A DNA stretch of 64,000 bases from Pelagophyceae sp. CCMP2097. Lineage: Eukaryota > Sar > Pelagophyceae. Where the stretch lies: the NCBI GenBank assembly GCA_026770575.1, contig MU657167.1, positions 757,084 to 821,083 of the forward strand, written 5' to 3'. Position 1 is the stretch's first letter. Each line of letters begins with the position of its first letter. Made by a program: the position numbers and the translations under genes. The notes below the pieces were generated by a model. The model did no database searches. It was not told where the DNA came from and saw only the letters and a program-made list of their open reading frames with translations. Shown piece after piece: positions 1-9,368 of the stretch.

Positions 1-1195
1 CCATCACCACCACCACCCACCACCAGGACTACCGTGCGTTCCCACACCGGAAGTCGTGGCTCTCCCGCGCGTGCCGACACGGCGTCGTCACGAGCCAGAT
101 CATTCGCTTTGCGCGGCGTTGTAGCCGCATGTGCGACTTTGTGTGCCCGGCGAGTGACTTCCTCGTCAACTTCGCTGTCCACGCCGGCTACTCGAGGCGC
201 GTGGCTTTTTTGAAGTTCCAACGAGTCGTCACCGGGCTGAAGTGGGAGAAGTCTCTTGGCTCGTCGAGGACGGCCGTGCGCAGGGTGCGAGAGCGGCTCA
301 TGCAGACGTCGTTCTTTGACCGGCGTTGACATGGCCAGGTCGTTTGGCCTTGTCCTCGGGGCCTTCGGCGGCCTCGGAGTGCTGCGGGCCACGGTACTTT
401 GCGCACGATCTCGGCCACGCTACGCTGGCGACGCGGCCTCTTTGATAATGGGCGGCGTCGTCACCATCGCGTACGCTGTCCACGGCTGCCGCCACGCCGC
501 GCACGTTGGAATGCCGTTTTTTTTTCGTCTACGTTACTTATATGCTCCGCCCGTTCTTCTTCGTTCTTGGATTTCCTTCGAAACGCTGTGGCGGGGAGTA
601 GAGGGAGGCCCTCTCACTCCTTGAAGATTCTATCATGCGGCGTCCTTGGGAGCGTCGTCTCCTTGCAGTTGTGTATCCCAACCCACCTGGGACGCCCCCG
701 GTGCCCGGGTTTGAGAGCACTTTGTTCTTTGGTCGCGGAGAGCTGCAAAGTCCGGGACCGTCCTTGTTCTGCTTCTTTTTTTCTCCGTCGGCCCATTGCT
801 GCCTCTCCGCGTCGCATCGGGTCCCCGTCGATGCTCCGCTCTGGGCGTCGCTGCTGGTCGGTGGGGTTGGAGGATTTGAATATCCCCCATAATTCTTTGA
901 ATTCATTTTCGGGTTCTTCGAGAGTCTGGGCCGACGCGCAGTGACAAGGAGCCTCGAGAGTGGTGTAGAATCCTTTGTGTCGTAGGACCGCGCCCTCGTC
1001 CGACTTCCTCCTTCCGCCAGGTATGCTCGGCGTCCCCTTTTCTGACGGAAATCTACTTCAACTCTGGTGGACTCATTGTCACTGCTCGTCCACGCCCTGC
1101 TCTTCCACGACACGCGTCGCGTAAGCCATCCATCCCCCACCACCCACACACCCCCCACCACGACACGCGTCGCGTAAGCCATCCCCCACCACCTG

Positions 1196-1312
1196 CGGAA
1201 TTCCCTTTTGCCAGGGCAAACGTCAGTGACAGACGGTGTCTTATTTTCATGTCAACAGCCGCTCCTTGATTGCAGTCTCGGCTGCCTCTTGGATCAAGTG
1301 GTTATCTCGCCC
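1196..1312 (+). repeat. R2 repeat, copy 1
   Basis: First of four copies of a unit of about 115 bp. Landmarks in order are GGAATTCCCTTTTGCCAGGG, GTCAGTGACAGA, ATGTCAACAGCCGCTCCTTG, CAGTCTCGGCTGCCTCTTGG and ATCAAGTGGTTAT. It is followed by a C-rich stretch. No open frame is conserved between copies, so it looks like a non-coding interspersed repeat. Confidence 0.8.
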
Positions 1313-1607
1313 CCCACCACCTGCGGAAGGCTGTGTCAGGATGCGTCGGGTAAACTCGGGTATGCTTGGGTATTAACGCGAAAATGAGGGAAACATCGGG
1401 CATTTCCGAGTAATTCTCGGACCCGGCGCTACCCTCGCTCGAGGTGCGCCGCAAATTGCGGCTGTGAAGGTCGAGCTCCGTGATTGGGCTGGTCTCGGGA
1501 CCCTCCTTCGTGTTCTCGGGACCCCCCCACAGCGTCTCCTCACTCGACACGGGGGGGTCTGGCAGCCCCACCACCAAAAAATGGGATGTGTTTATATACA
1601 CTTTTCT

Positions 1608-1752
1608 TAACTGGCTCCTGGCGCTAGGACCGGAATTCCCTTTTGCCAGGGCACACGTCAGTGACAGATGGTGTCTTTATTTCATGTCAACAGCCGCTCC
1701 TTGATGTTCAGTCTCGGCTGCCTCTTGGATCAAGTGGTTTTCTCACCCACCC
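1608..1752 (+). repeat. R2 repeat, copy 2
   Basis: Same landmarks as copy 1, with a longer left end (AACTGGCTCCTGGCGCTAGG). It ends in TCAAGTGGTTTTCTCACCC and is followed by an R1 unit. The shared left extension with copies 3 and 4 suggests that copy 1 is 5'-shortened. Confidence 0.8.
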
Positions 1753-2353
1753 TTCCACGACACGCGCCGCGTAAGCCACCCCCCACCCACCCATGGCGGC
1801 TCGCTCGACACGGGGGAGTCTGGCGACCGCTGTTTCCGGCTCTCGGTCGTCGCGCGGCTGGGCGTTCTACCCAACCAGCTTCGCCTCTGGGCTCCGCCTC
1901 TGGGCTCAAACAGCGGTTATGAATATAGGGACTGATTTAAATCTTTTGAATTCCCACTCAGAACAATTTTTACTTTCGGGAGGCTTGAGGGCCGCTCGAG
2001 AGACGCCGCGCGCGCGTCCTCGGGGGAAGCAGGTCGCGCCCGTCTGTAGGACCGTGCTCGTCATCTCCACGCTACTCCTAGGTGCGCTTACTCGAAGCGC
2101 GGCGTCCTTTGCCCTTGGAAACCGTTCGGTCTCTGTGGCTCCTTGTTTGACTCTGCTCGTCCGCGCCCTGCTCGTCCACGACACGCGTCGCGTTAGCTTC
2201 CCCCCCACACCCACACAAATCGTCCGACGTGTCGTCTCGCGCTGTGGTCGTGCCAGTACACTCGGTTACGGTCCAGTTCCCGTCTGAACCATTGTGACAT
2301 CACCTTCAGAGAGACGTTTCGTTTCCTCGCTTGCGAGTGCGTTCGTTGCCTGT

Positions 2354-2443
2354 ACTCAAAGGTATTAGGTCTACTGCGTCTATTAACAGCGTGTGTAAAA
2401 ATGGTTTTACACGAGGTCGCCGGTTCGAGCCCGGCTTTGAGTA
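2354..2443 (+). tRNA. tRNA-like sequence (type II size), anticodon unresolved
   Basis: A 7-nt acceptor arm ACTCAAA at 2354-2360 pairs perfectly with TTTGAGT at 2436-2442. A canonical T-arm sits at 2419-2435, with stem GCCGG/CCGGC and loop TTCGAGC. A perfect hairpin (GTGTAAAA with TTTTACAC, about 2393-2412) would be the long variable arm of a Leu, Ser or Sec type tRNA. The total of 90 nt fits that class. I could not fold a clean anticodon arm; a TAA reading is possible but poorly paired. It may be a degenerate tRNA or a tRNA-derived repeat. Confidence 0.4.
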
Positions 2444-2486
2444 TAAAATAAAATTCGGAAAAATGTCAGCAAGTGAAATGAATGTA

Positions 2487-2514
2487 CGCCGGTTCAAATC
2501 CGGGTCTGGGTACC
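2487..2514 (+). other. Second T-arm-like sequence with CCA-like end
   Basis: About 50 nt downstream of the tRNA-like unit, GCCGGTTCAAATCCGG is again a T-arm with a B-box core, followed by an acceptor-like strand and CCA. No matching 5' half lies directly upstream. The acceptor-like strand can pair imperfectly with bases near 2353, so this may be a duplicated 3' half or a tRNA-derived repeat tail. Confidence 0.35.
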
Positions 2515-2559
2515 AAAAAAACTCAATAAGAATGGGATATGTTTACAATGTTGTATATA

Positions 2560-2708
2560 CACTTTTCTCAACTGGCTCCTGGCACTGGGACCGGAAATCC
2601 CTTTTGCCAGGGCATACGTCAGTGGCAGATGGTGTCATATTTTCATGTCAACAACCGCTCCTCGATGCGCAGTCTCGACTGCTACCTTGGGTTAAGTGTT
2701 TTTTTACC
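2560..2708 (+). repeat. R2 repeat, copy 3
   Basis: A diverged copy. The landmarks AACTGGCTCCTGGCACTGGG, CCCTTTTGCCAGGGCATA, GTCAGTGGCAGATGGTG and ATGTCAACAACCGCTCCT are all present with scattered substitutions. A separate half copy of the right end (CAGTCTCGGCTGCCTCTTGG and ATCAAGTGG) lies at about 2786-2832. Confidence 0.75.
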
Positions 2709-2949
2709 CCCACACCCACGCCAGGAGAAGGTCCTCCGGGACTGGACATCCTGTGATTCCTATTACATTACATTACACACCCACCCGCAGTCTCGGCTGC
2801 CTCTTGGATCAAGTGGTTATCTCACCCCCACTCTGGTGGACTCTTTGTCACTGCTCGTCCACGCCCTGCTCTTCCACGACACGCGTCGCGTAAGCCCTCC
2901 CCCCACCCACCCACCACCCCACGACACGCGTCGCGTAAGCCATCCCCAC

Positions 2950-3165
2950 TCTTAACTGGCTCCTGACACTGGGACCGGAATTCCCTTTTGCCAGGGCATA
3001 CATCACCAGGCTCGCCGCGCCTGCCTCTCCCCGGGATATTAAATCAAACCCTCACGCCTCACGTCAGTGACAGATGGTGTCTTATTTTCATGTCAACAGC
3101 CGCTCCTTGATGTTCAGTCTCGGCTGCCTCTTGGATCAAGTGGTTTTCTCACCCCCACCCCACCA
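2950..3165 (+). repeat. R2 repeat, copy 4, with about 60-bp insertion
   Basis: The left half ends at CCAGGGCATA near 3000 and the right half resumes at CGTCAGTGACAGATGG near 3061. The intervening bases include ATTAAATCAAACCCTCAC. That same motif recurs at about 18943 and, in a variant form, near 15852. The insertion is therefore probably a piece of another dispersed repeat nested in R2. Confidence 0.75.
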
Positions 3166-3204
3166 CCCAAGCTCCAAGAGAAAATCGGTACCATGAATGT
3201 ACTG

Positions 3205-3345
3205 ATATGCACTCCACAGAGGCTGGGCTTCGTCCATGTTTGATAATGTAAAGCTTCTTCTTCTAGGAATTCCTATTAGGAAGGATTCCTAGGATTCCCA
3301 GGAATTCCTATGCACTCCACTGAGGCATAGGAATAGGAATTCCCA
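3205..3345. repeat. AATTCC/AGGAAT palindrome cluster with direct repeats
   Basis: ATGCACTCCACAGAGGC near 3208 is repeated as ATGCACTCCACTGAGGC near 3310. Between and after them are clustered copies of AGGAATTCCTA and TAGGAATT in both orientations, so the segment can fold on itself. A similar AGGAATTCCTAGG lies near 4125. No gene is seen here. Confidence 0.6.
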
Positions 3346-3812
3346 CAAGGGGTTTCGCTAATGACGCCGAGGACTTTCTGGCAATCGGAGTGTTCGTCGG
3401 TTGGAGTTTTGCTCCTGTTGGGAGTGATAGGGGACGTCGCGCTGAGTCCGGAAATGCCCGAGACTATAGACATTGTTTGTTAAAAACGCTCAAACTAAAA
3501 ATCTGAACGTCTGTTTTGGCGCGTCTGAAGCGCCACTCGCGGCAATCTTATAGGATCGGTCAAATACCATCCCAGTGCGCATGGACACACCCCGTCACAT
3601 AGCCAGAATTTCGATTCCTGCGGTCCTGCGATTGCCAGCCGAGCCCGAACCTTCGCAATACGGAGGCAAAATCGGTTCAAAATCAAGGTAAAGAGGCAAA
3701 TAAGGATTTTATCAAGTCCAAAATATTGGGGGAAACGCTTGTTCGCGCCCTTGCAAGGCGCCCTCCTCGAGGCTGATCATGTCACGGACACCCCGGGGGG
3801 CAGGGAGGCCCA

Positions 3813-4407
3813 TACAAGGGGGGTTCAACATGAAACGGATTCCACTCAGATACAAATTTCTCGGGCTACAAACGAGGTATGGGGCCACTTATGGTCGCTG
3901 CGGCGCGGGCTGGTGGCGGCGCGGTCCCCGACGAAGGAAGTTTGTTTACGGGCTCGATCCGCCGACCGTGAAGCCGCTTTCAAGAATAAAACGGTTAAAA
4001 CTTGACATCATTTCCGCGTAAATGCGGATTTGCATGGGCGTTTTAAGTGAAATGGGGCCCATAACTTGCAAAATGGAGCCCATAGCCTAAACTTTGGGCC
4101 AAATCCCGAAGCTCCGTGAGCCACTAGGAATTCCTAGGCCGGACTCTGGCGACGCCAGGGCCTAGAGCCTACCCCAATGAAGCGGCAGGGAGGTGGAACT
4201 CAGACGAAGACAACGGAAAACCACCTCAAACCAGCTTTTGGCGACGCTGAAATCGAGATTGCGCGCGGTATACGCGAAAAATGGGAGAGTTCCACCAACA
4301 GCCCGACACCTTGGGTCGAGCCGGACATGTCCAGCCACTCAAAGTCTTCTCAAACGTGCTGTGGAGGTTCGGAAATGAGCGGCATTTTCATGTTGAACCC
4401 CCCTTGT
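3813..4407. repeat. Segment bounded by a 23-bp inverted repeat
   Basis: The left arm at 3813-3835 (TACAAGGGGGGTTCAACATG plus AAA) is the exact reverse complement of 4385-4407. The interior of about 550 bp holds short direct repeats of a GGGCCCATA/GGAGCCCATA motif and no open frame I trust. Terminal inverted repeats around a non-coding interior would suit a MITE, but flanking target duplications were not found by eye. It ends about 220 bp before the trehalase start. Confidence 0.5.
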
Positions 4408-4625
4408 AGCGACCACGCCCACCCCCGCAGGCGGCCTCTTGGAGGCACAAACTTGTGCCACTTGAGGTCGGCTTTATCGCCGATACCCCTTGTAGGAATT
4501 AGGAAATTAAAAACCATTGGGTTGTGGGCTCCATTGTCGCGAGACTTCTTCCAATCGTCTTTTCCAAACGAAATCTGGCTTCTGTCAAGGTGCCCGCAGA
4601 GCGCGCTCTCGTGCCGTGGTGTGCG

Positions 4626-6407
4626 ATGGCGCTGCTGTCTCGCGTCTACGACGGTGACATTATGGTCGCCGTGCAGCGGCTGTGCATCTTTGAAGACTGC
4701 AAGACATTTGTCGACATGCCCATTACAACATCCCCCGCCGACGTCGTCGCAGCCTGGCGACCGGCCGGCGTCCGGCGATGCCGCCGTGCGTGCATCACGC
4801 GCGGCGCGTAGGGACGCGCTGCCGGCGGCGGACCGCGGCGACGCGGGCGTGGTGGCGCGGTTCGTGGCCTCGCACTTTGACGCCGCGGGCGGCGAACTGG
4901 AAGTCTGCGCGCCGGCCGACTGGACGGCTGAATTGCCCGCGTCGCTGGTGGGCATTTCCGACGATTCGCGCCGCAAGTGGGCCTCGGACGTCCACGGCCT
5001 CTGGAAAGTGCTCGGCCGCCGCGTCCGCGCGGGCGCGCCCCAAGCGTCGTCCTTCCTCCTGCCGCCGGGCGCGGCGTTCATAATCCCCGGCGGCCGCTTC
5101 CGCGAGCTCTACTACTGGGACTCGCTCTGGATCATCCGAGGCCTGGTGCGCCCCCGCGCTGCATGGTCCCCGCGCTGGCAGGGAGGACCGCGCGCGTCCG
5201 CAGGTCGTGAGCGGCATGTTGGGCACGGCGGAGGCGATGACGCGCAACCTGCTGGGCCTGTGCCGCGCGCACGGCTTTGTGCCGAACGGGGCTCGGTCAT
5301 ATTATTTGGACAGGTCGCAGCCTCCACTTCTCACAGAAATGGTCGCCGCCGTCGTCGAGGCGCTCGGCGCCGACGGCCGCGCGGCGCGGCTCGCGCGCGA
5401 CGCGCTGCCGGACCTCGACGCTGAGGCGGCGTTTTGGAATTCGGGTCCGCGTAAAGTCCAACTCCCCGGCGGCCACGCCCTCGCGCGCTACCACTCGTCG
5501 CGGACGACGCCCCGGCCCGAGTCGTACCGCGACGACGTCGCCACCGCCGCATCATGCGGCGCCCCGAAGAGTCTTGAATCGCGCCGTTTGCGGACGGCGG
5601 CGGCCCTAGGCGCACGCTTCGGCAGAGCAAGACCGCGCACAAATGTACTGCGACCTCGCCACAGCTGCCGAGTCCGGCTGGGACTTTTCGACGCGGTGGA
5701 TGCGGCGCTGGGCTGCGGACGACGACGCTACGGTTTTCTTCGCCGAGCCGCGGCACGCGCGGCTCGCGCGGACGGCGGCGACGAGAGTCGTCCCTGTCGA
5801 CCTCAACGCCATGCTCCTCCGCGCCGAGATGGCCCTCGCGAAGCTCCACGGCGAATTTGGCGACGCGGCGAAAGCGGCGGGCTACGCTGAAGCCGCGGCT
5901 AAACGTGAAGCCGCAATCTCGGCCGTGCTGTGGCACGAGCCGAGCGGCCGCTGGCGCGACTTTTGGCTCGATGGCGCGCAACCGCTCTTCGACGCGCCCC
6001 ACGCGTCGGACTTTGCGCCGCTCTGGGCCGGCTGCGCCGACGATTGGCCGGCCGAGGCGAAACGCCGAGTTGTCGCGGCGCTCGCGCCGCTCGTCTCGGC
6101 CGCCGGGCTCCTGACGACGACGGTGTCCAGCGGCGAGCAGTGGGACGCGCCCAACTGCTGGCCGCCGCTGCAAGCGATCGCCGTCGACGGCCTGAAGCGC
6201 CTCGGCGACGCCGAAGCCGACGCGCTCGCGGCGAACATCGCCGAGGCCTACGTCTCGACGGCGCACGCCGCGTTCGAGACGTCGGGCGCCATGCACGAAA
6301 AGTACGCCGCCGACGGCGGCGGCGGCGGCGGCGGCGAGTACGCATCCCAGGTCGGGTTCGGCTGGTCCAACGGCGTCGCGCTCGAGTTCCTCGCCCACCG
6401 ACCGTGA
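4626..6407 (+). CDS. Trehalase (GH37), four exons
   Basis: Splits trehalose into two glucose molecules. Exons run about 4626-4770, 4812-5145, 5204-5550 and 5626-6407. Both GH37 signatures are present: PGGRFRELYYWD near 5090 and QWDAPNCWPP near 6139. The substrate-site stretch SGWDFSTRW holds the presumed acid Asp. The C-terminal loop MHEKY, poly-Gly, GEY and GFGWSNG carries the presumed base Glu. The N-terminal KTFVDMP motif is also typical. The exon 2/3 intron (5146-5203) is clear. The first junction (4750-4812) and the third (about 5545-5625) are not resolved at base level; the first could be a sequencing frameshift. With the 4626 ATG there is no signal peptide; an upstream ATG at 4524 is possible. 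About 540 residues, the usual family length. Confidence 0.92.
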
Positions 6408-6531
6408 CTCGGCAACGACTCTGCGTGGAACCCGCAGACCACCGTGGACGACTAAAACCCACCTTGGGCAACGTCGGCTCGTGGTCGGGGCCGCGGAGAC
6501 GCTCCTTCCACTGCATTGTTCCAAACTCAGC

Positions 6532-6726
6532 GGAACATGTTCATGTTTCTATTTACTGACTATAGGAATCCTAGCAAGCAGCGCGGGGCATTCGCAAAAG
6601 GAAATGGAGGAAGGGGAAATTCGAGGGCGGCAGCGGCGGGCGGGCGTCAGGTCACCACCAAGCAGCCTCAGCCGCCTAGCCGCGGCCGACGAAGGCGTCG
6701 CCGCCGCCGCGGAACATGTTCATGTT
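6532..6726 (+). mobile_element. Non-autonomous element E, copy 1, with 16-bp direct repeats
   Basis: The interior of about 163 bp (6548-6710) is flanked by perfect direct repeats GGAACATGTTCATGTT at 6532-6547 and 6711-6726. The interior matches, in opposite orientation, the sequence near 50171-50336. Shared landmarks are TTTACTGACTAT, CAGCGCGGGGCA, TCGCAAAAGGAAATGG, AGGTCACCA and CCGCCTAGCCGCGGCCGACG. One reading frame stays open in both copies (motif GRQVT, then KQPQPPSRGRR). It lies between the trehalase stop and the kelch start, and the rest of that interval shows nothing else. Confidence 0.65.
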
Positions 6727-6859
6727 CGAAATGTGCGGGACCGGGGGGGCGTAACGGCGGCGTCAACGCTCTTTCCGACGCTCCGGTGGCAAGGTGGCCG
6801 TCGCCCGCGGGGGTATACGACGTTGACCGCCGTCGCACGACGCGCCGTCGGCGGCTGCT

Positions 6860-9149
6860 ATGTGGCGCAAGGTGGACCTGGACCGGCACCATGGGTCGCC
6901 GCCGATGCGGTCGCTCTCCGCGAGCGCGATGATGGGTGCGTGCGGCGGATGCGCCTCCCGTGATCCGAAGTCTGCGCCCAGGGTCGAAGCTCTACGTCTT
7001 TGGCGGCCTGAGCGCCGGGCCGGCGAACGAGTTTTGGGCGCTGGACTTTATACTTCATCGCTGGGAGCGCATCAGGTACGTCCACGCGCCGCCGCGCCCA
7101 GGGACCGCCTATTAGGCCCGCGTACGGCAAGTGCCCGACGGCGCGGTCCGCGGCGACGCTCGCCGGCGACGACGATACGGGGTGCGCCGTCGCAGACGAC
7201 CGTCGGGAGACGTCCGGCTTGAGACGAGCCGCCCTCGTAGGCGCCTCTTCCTCTTCGGCGGCCTCGGCGCCGTGGAGCGCGGCGCGGACCGGCAGCGCGA
7301 CCCGGGCCCCGGCGGCCACCTGCGCGTGCGCCTCCTTGTCAAGCGCAAGACGCTCGGCGACTGCTGGAGCTACGACCCGGCAGCGAGGGTCTGGTCGGCG
7401 CACACGTTTCACTTGGCGTGCCCGTCGCCGCGCCGCGGCCACACGGCGAATATGGTTTCCGGGTTAGCGCTTGACGCGGCCGGCGACGGCGAAGAGTTGA
7501 TCGCCGATGAAGATTTGACCGCCGAGGCGGCCGCGCACGACGACGCGACCGCGCCGCCGGAACCCGGCAGGGCCGCGTCGCGGGAGCCGCCGCGGCACAT
7601 GGTCGTGCTCGGCGGTGCGGGCCAGGACCCAAAGGGCTTCGAGGCCGTCTGCAGCGACGCGGTCTGGGCATTAGACATATCGCAGCGCAAGTGGCGCCCC
7701 GTGCGCACGACGGGGTGCGTCGGCGCGGCGGCGCGGTTCGCGCACACTTCCACGCAGCTCCACGGCAAGCTCTTCGTCGTTGGGGGCATGACGCTACCTA
7801 GAGCTGCGCCGGACAACAAGTGGGGCGAGCACGGGGTTGAGTGGGGCCAACACTTACGCGACGTTTCCGCCCTCGACTTGAAGACGCTCGTCTGGACGCG
7901 CGTCTGCCTCGACGGGCCTCGCATTTACGGCCACTCTGCGGCGGCGTCGCCGTCGGACGCAGACGCCATCCTCGTCTTCGGCGGCCGCGAGGCTTTGGAG
8001 GACGCGCCGCGCCGCACGGCGTGGCGGTCCCAGGACCTCGACGACGAACCCGGCGTTTCGCTGCGGTCGCTCTGCGTTGTCGGAGAGCCGAAGTGGACGA
8101 CTCTTTTTGCAGAGGGAGAAGGGCCGGCGCCGAGCGCAGGCATGCTCGTAGCCGCCTTCTCCGCGAAATCGCTCAACCTCGGCCGCCTCTGGCGCGACCG
8201 CGGGCCCGAGCTCGAGCACCTCGGCCTCGGCCTGCCGGCGAAGCAGCAAAAGCGCCGCGTCTCGCGCGTCTCGCGCGACAGCACCCCGCCGCAGCCCGCG
8301 GCGGCGGCGGCACCGGGCCTCGCCAACGTCAAGTCTACTGCGCTGTGCAACGAGCCTGCATGCGTCGTCTTCTTCGGCGGGTCGCGCACGGAGCCGCCGC
8401 CGCCGGGCTTTGAAGCGGACGAGTACGGGTCAAACGAACTTTTCCTGTACGACGTTGACTGGCAGCCCCCAGACTCGGACGACGGCTCCGGCGGCGCGTC
8501 GCCCTTCGGCTCCGTAGCGTCGCACTTCCGGTCGTCGCGCAGGTCGCGCGACGACTTTTCCGCGTCGTCGCATGCGCACGTCGTAGAAAACGACGCCGAG
8601 CTCAACTTTTTCCGCGACACGCTCGCCCGCCACAGCGGCGCCCTGCCGCACGACTACGCGACGATGAAGCTGGTTATCGCCCAGCGCGACCGCGCCCTCG
8701 CGATGGCCGCCACCGCGCGAAATGCGCGGCCGCAGACCGCCGGCGCGCGCATCGCCACACCGCAGGCCGCGGCCACGCGGCGGCCACAGCTCGCCAGCCT
8801 CACGGCGCTCCACGGCGCCGCGCCGCGAACGCTCGCCCGGAGCCAGACCGCGCCCGCCGGCCTCCGGCGGAGTCACACGGCGCCCGCCGCGGTCCTCGTC
8901 GGCGGCCTCGACCGGGCAAACTCGACGGCCGGCTTCAAGGGCGAGGCCTCGACGGGCCGGCCTCCGTCGGCTTCGAGGACGGCGCTCCGGGCGACGCGGC
9001 GCCCGCGCACCGCGCGGCCCCTCACCGCCGGACCGAGCCGCGACGTGCTCGAAAGCCTCGGAAGGCAGACCATCCAGACGCTGCCGCCCGGGACGACCAT
9101 CTGGCGCGCCCGGGAACTCTTCCTCGCCAACGCAGCCATGCGACAATAA
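6860..9149 (+). CDS. Kelch-repeat protein, 724 residues
   Basis: Four exons (6860-6935, 6982-7075, 7116-7211, 7241-9149) give an intact frame. Kelch blades are visible at KLYVFGGLSAGPANEFWALD, at LFLFGG, at VVLGGAG, at LFVVGGM, at ILVFGGRE and at VVFFGG, each followed by a Trp-containing strand such as RKWRPV. They should form a beta-propeller used for protein binding. The C-terminal 200 residues are low-complexity, rich in Arg, Ala and Thr, with repeated SQTAPAGLRRSHTAP-like motifs, and probably disordered. The third intron is only 29 nt (7212-7240). I see no enzyme domain, signal peptide or membrane segment. The partner and process are unknown. Confidence 0.85.
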
Positions 9150-9202
9150 CCTCAAAGCACTGGTGACCGGACTCGACGACGATATGCGGACCGGCGGGGT
9201 CA

Positions 9203-9273
9203 TTGCTTGCTTAAAATCCACCCTGGGTGGCGCTGCCCCCAAAGCCACCCTGGGTGGGGCTGCCCCCAAAGGG
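9203..9273 (+). repeat. R3 repeat copy with duplicated hairpin
   Basis: TTGCTTGCTTAAAATCCACC is followed by two tandem units of CCACCCTGGGTGG, then GGCTGCCCCCAAA. CCACCCTGGGTGG is an odd-centred palindrome able to form a hairpin. Other copies are near 25690, 36058, 39498 and 39630. This one sits about 55 bp after the kelch stop. Confidence 0.7.
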
Positions 9274-9368
9274 TATGACCGTCAAACCCGAGTCAAAGGT
9301 AGGCTTCCAGGCGGTGCCCCGGGGCTGGTCATTCCCTGGGGACCAGGTGCCACCGTGAGTCTGTGACA

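Larger units (their letters stand above)
1101..2943 (+). repeat. R1: dispersed CACGACACGCGTCGCGTAAG units
   Basis: A unit reading CACGACACGCGTCGCGTAAG recurs near 1107, 1159, 2876 and 2922, with one-base variants near 1757 (CGCCGCG) and 2178 (GCGTTAGC). Each is flanked by runs of CCACC or CCCAC. The core ACGCGTCGCGT is nearly self-complementary. Copies are often preceded by CACTGCTCGTCCACGCCCTG or a variant, so the real unit is longer than the core. I cannot assign a transposon family. Confidence 0.8.
1..4625. other. Gene-poor, repeat-rich left arm
   Basis: I see no convincing protein gene here. Open frames are short, unsupported by any family motif and broken by low-complexity runs of CCACC and CCCAC. 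The segment is a mosaic of interspersed repeats (described separately), a tRNA-like sequence and AT-richer spacer between about 3.2 and 4.2 kb. Base composition is more mixed than in the gene-bearing remainder. Confidence 0.7.

Noticed and set aside
188..1250. Overlapping short open frames in the first kilobase
   Set aside because: They overlap on both strands, lack motifs, and run through repeat and CCACC spacer sequence.
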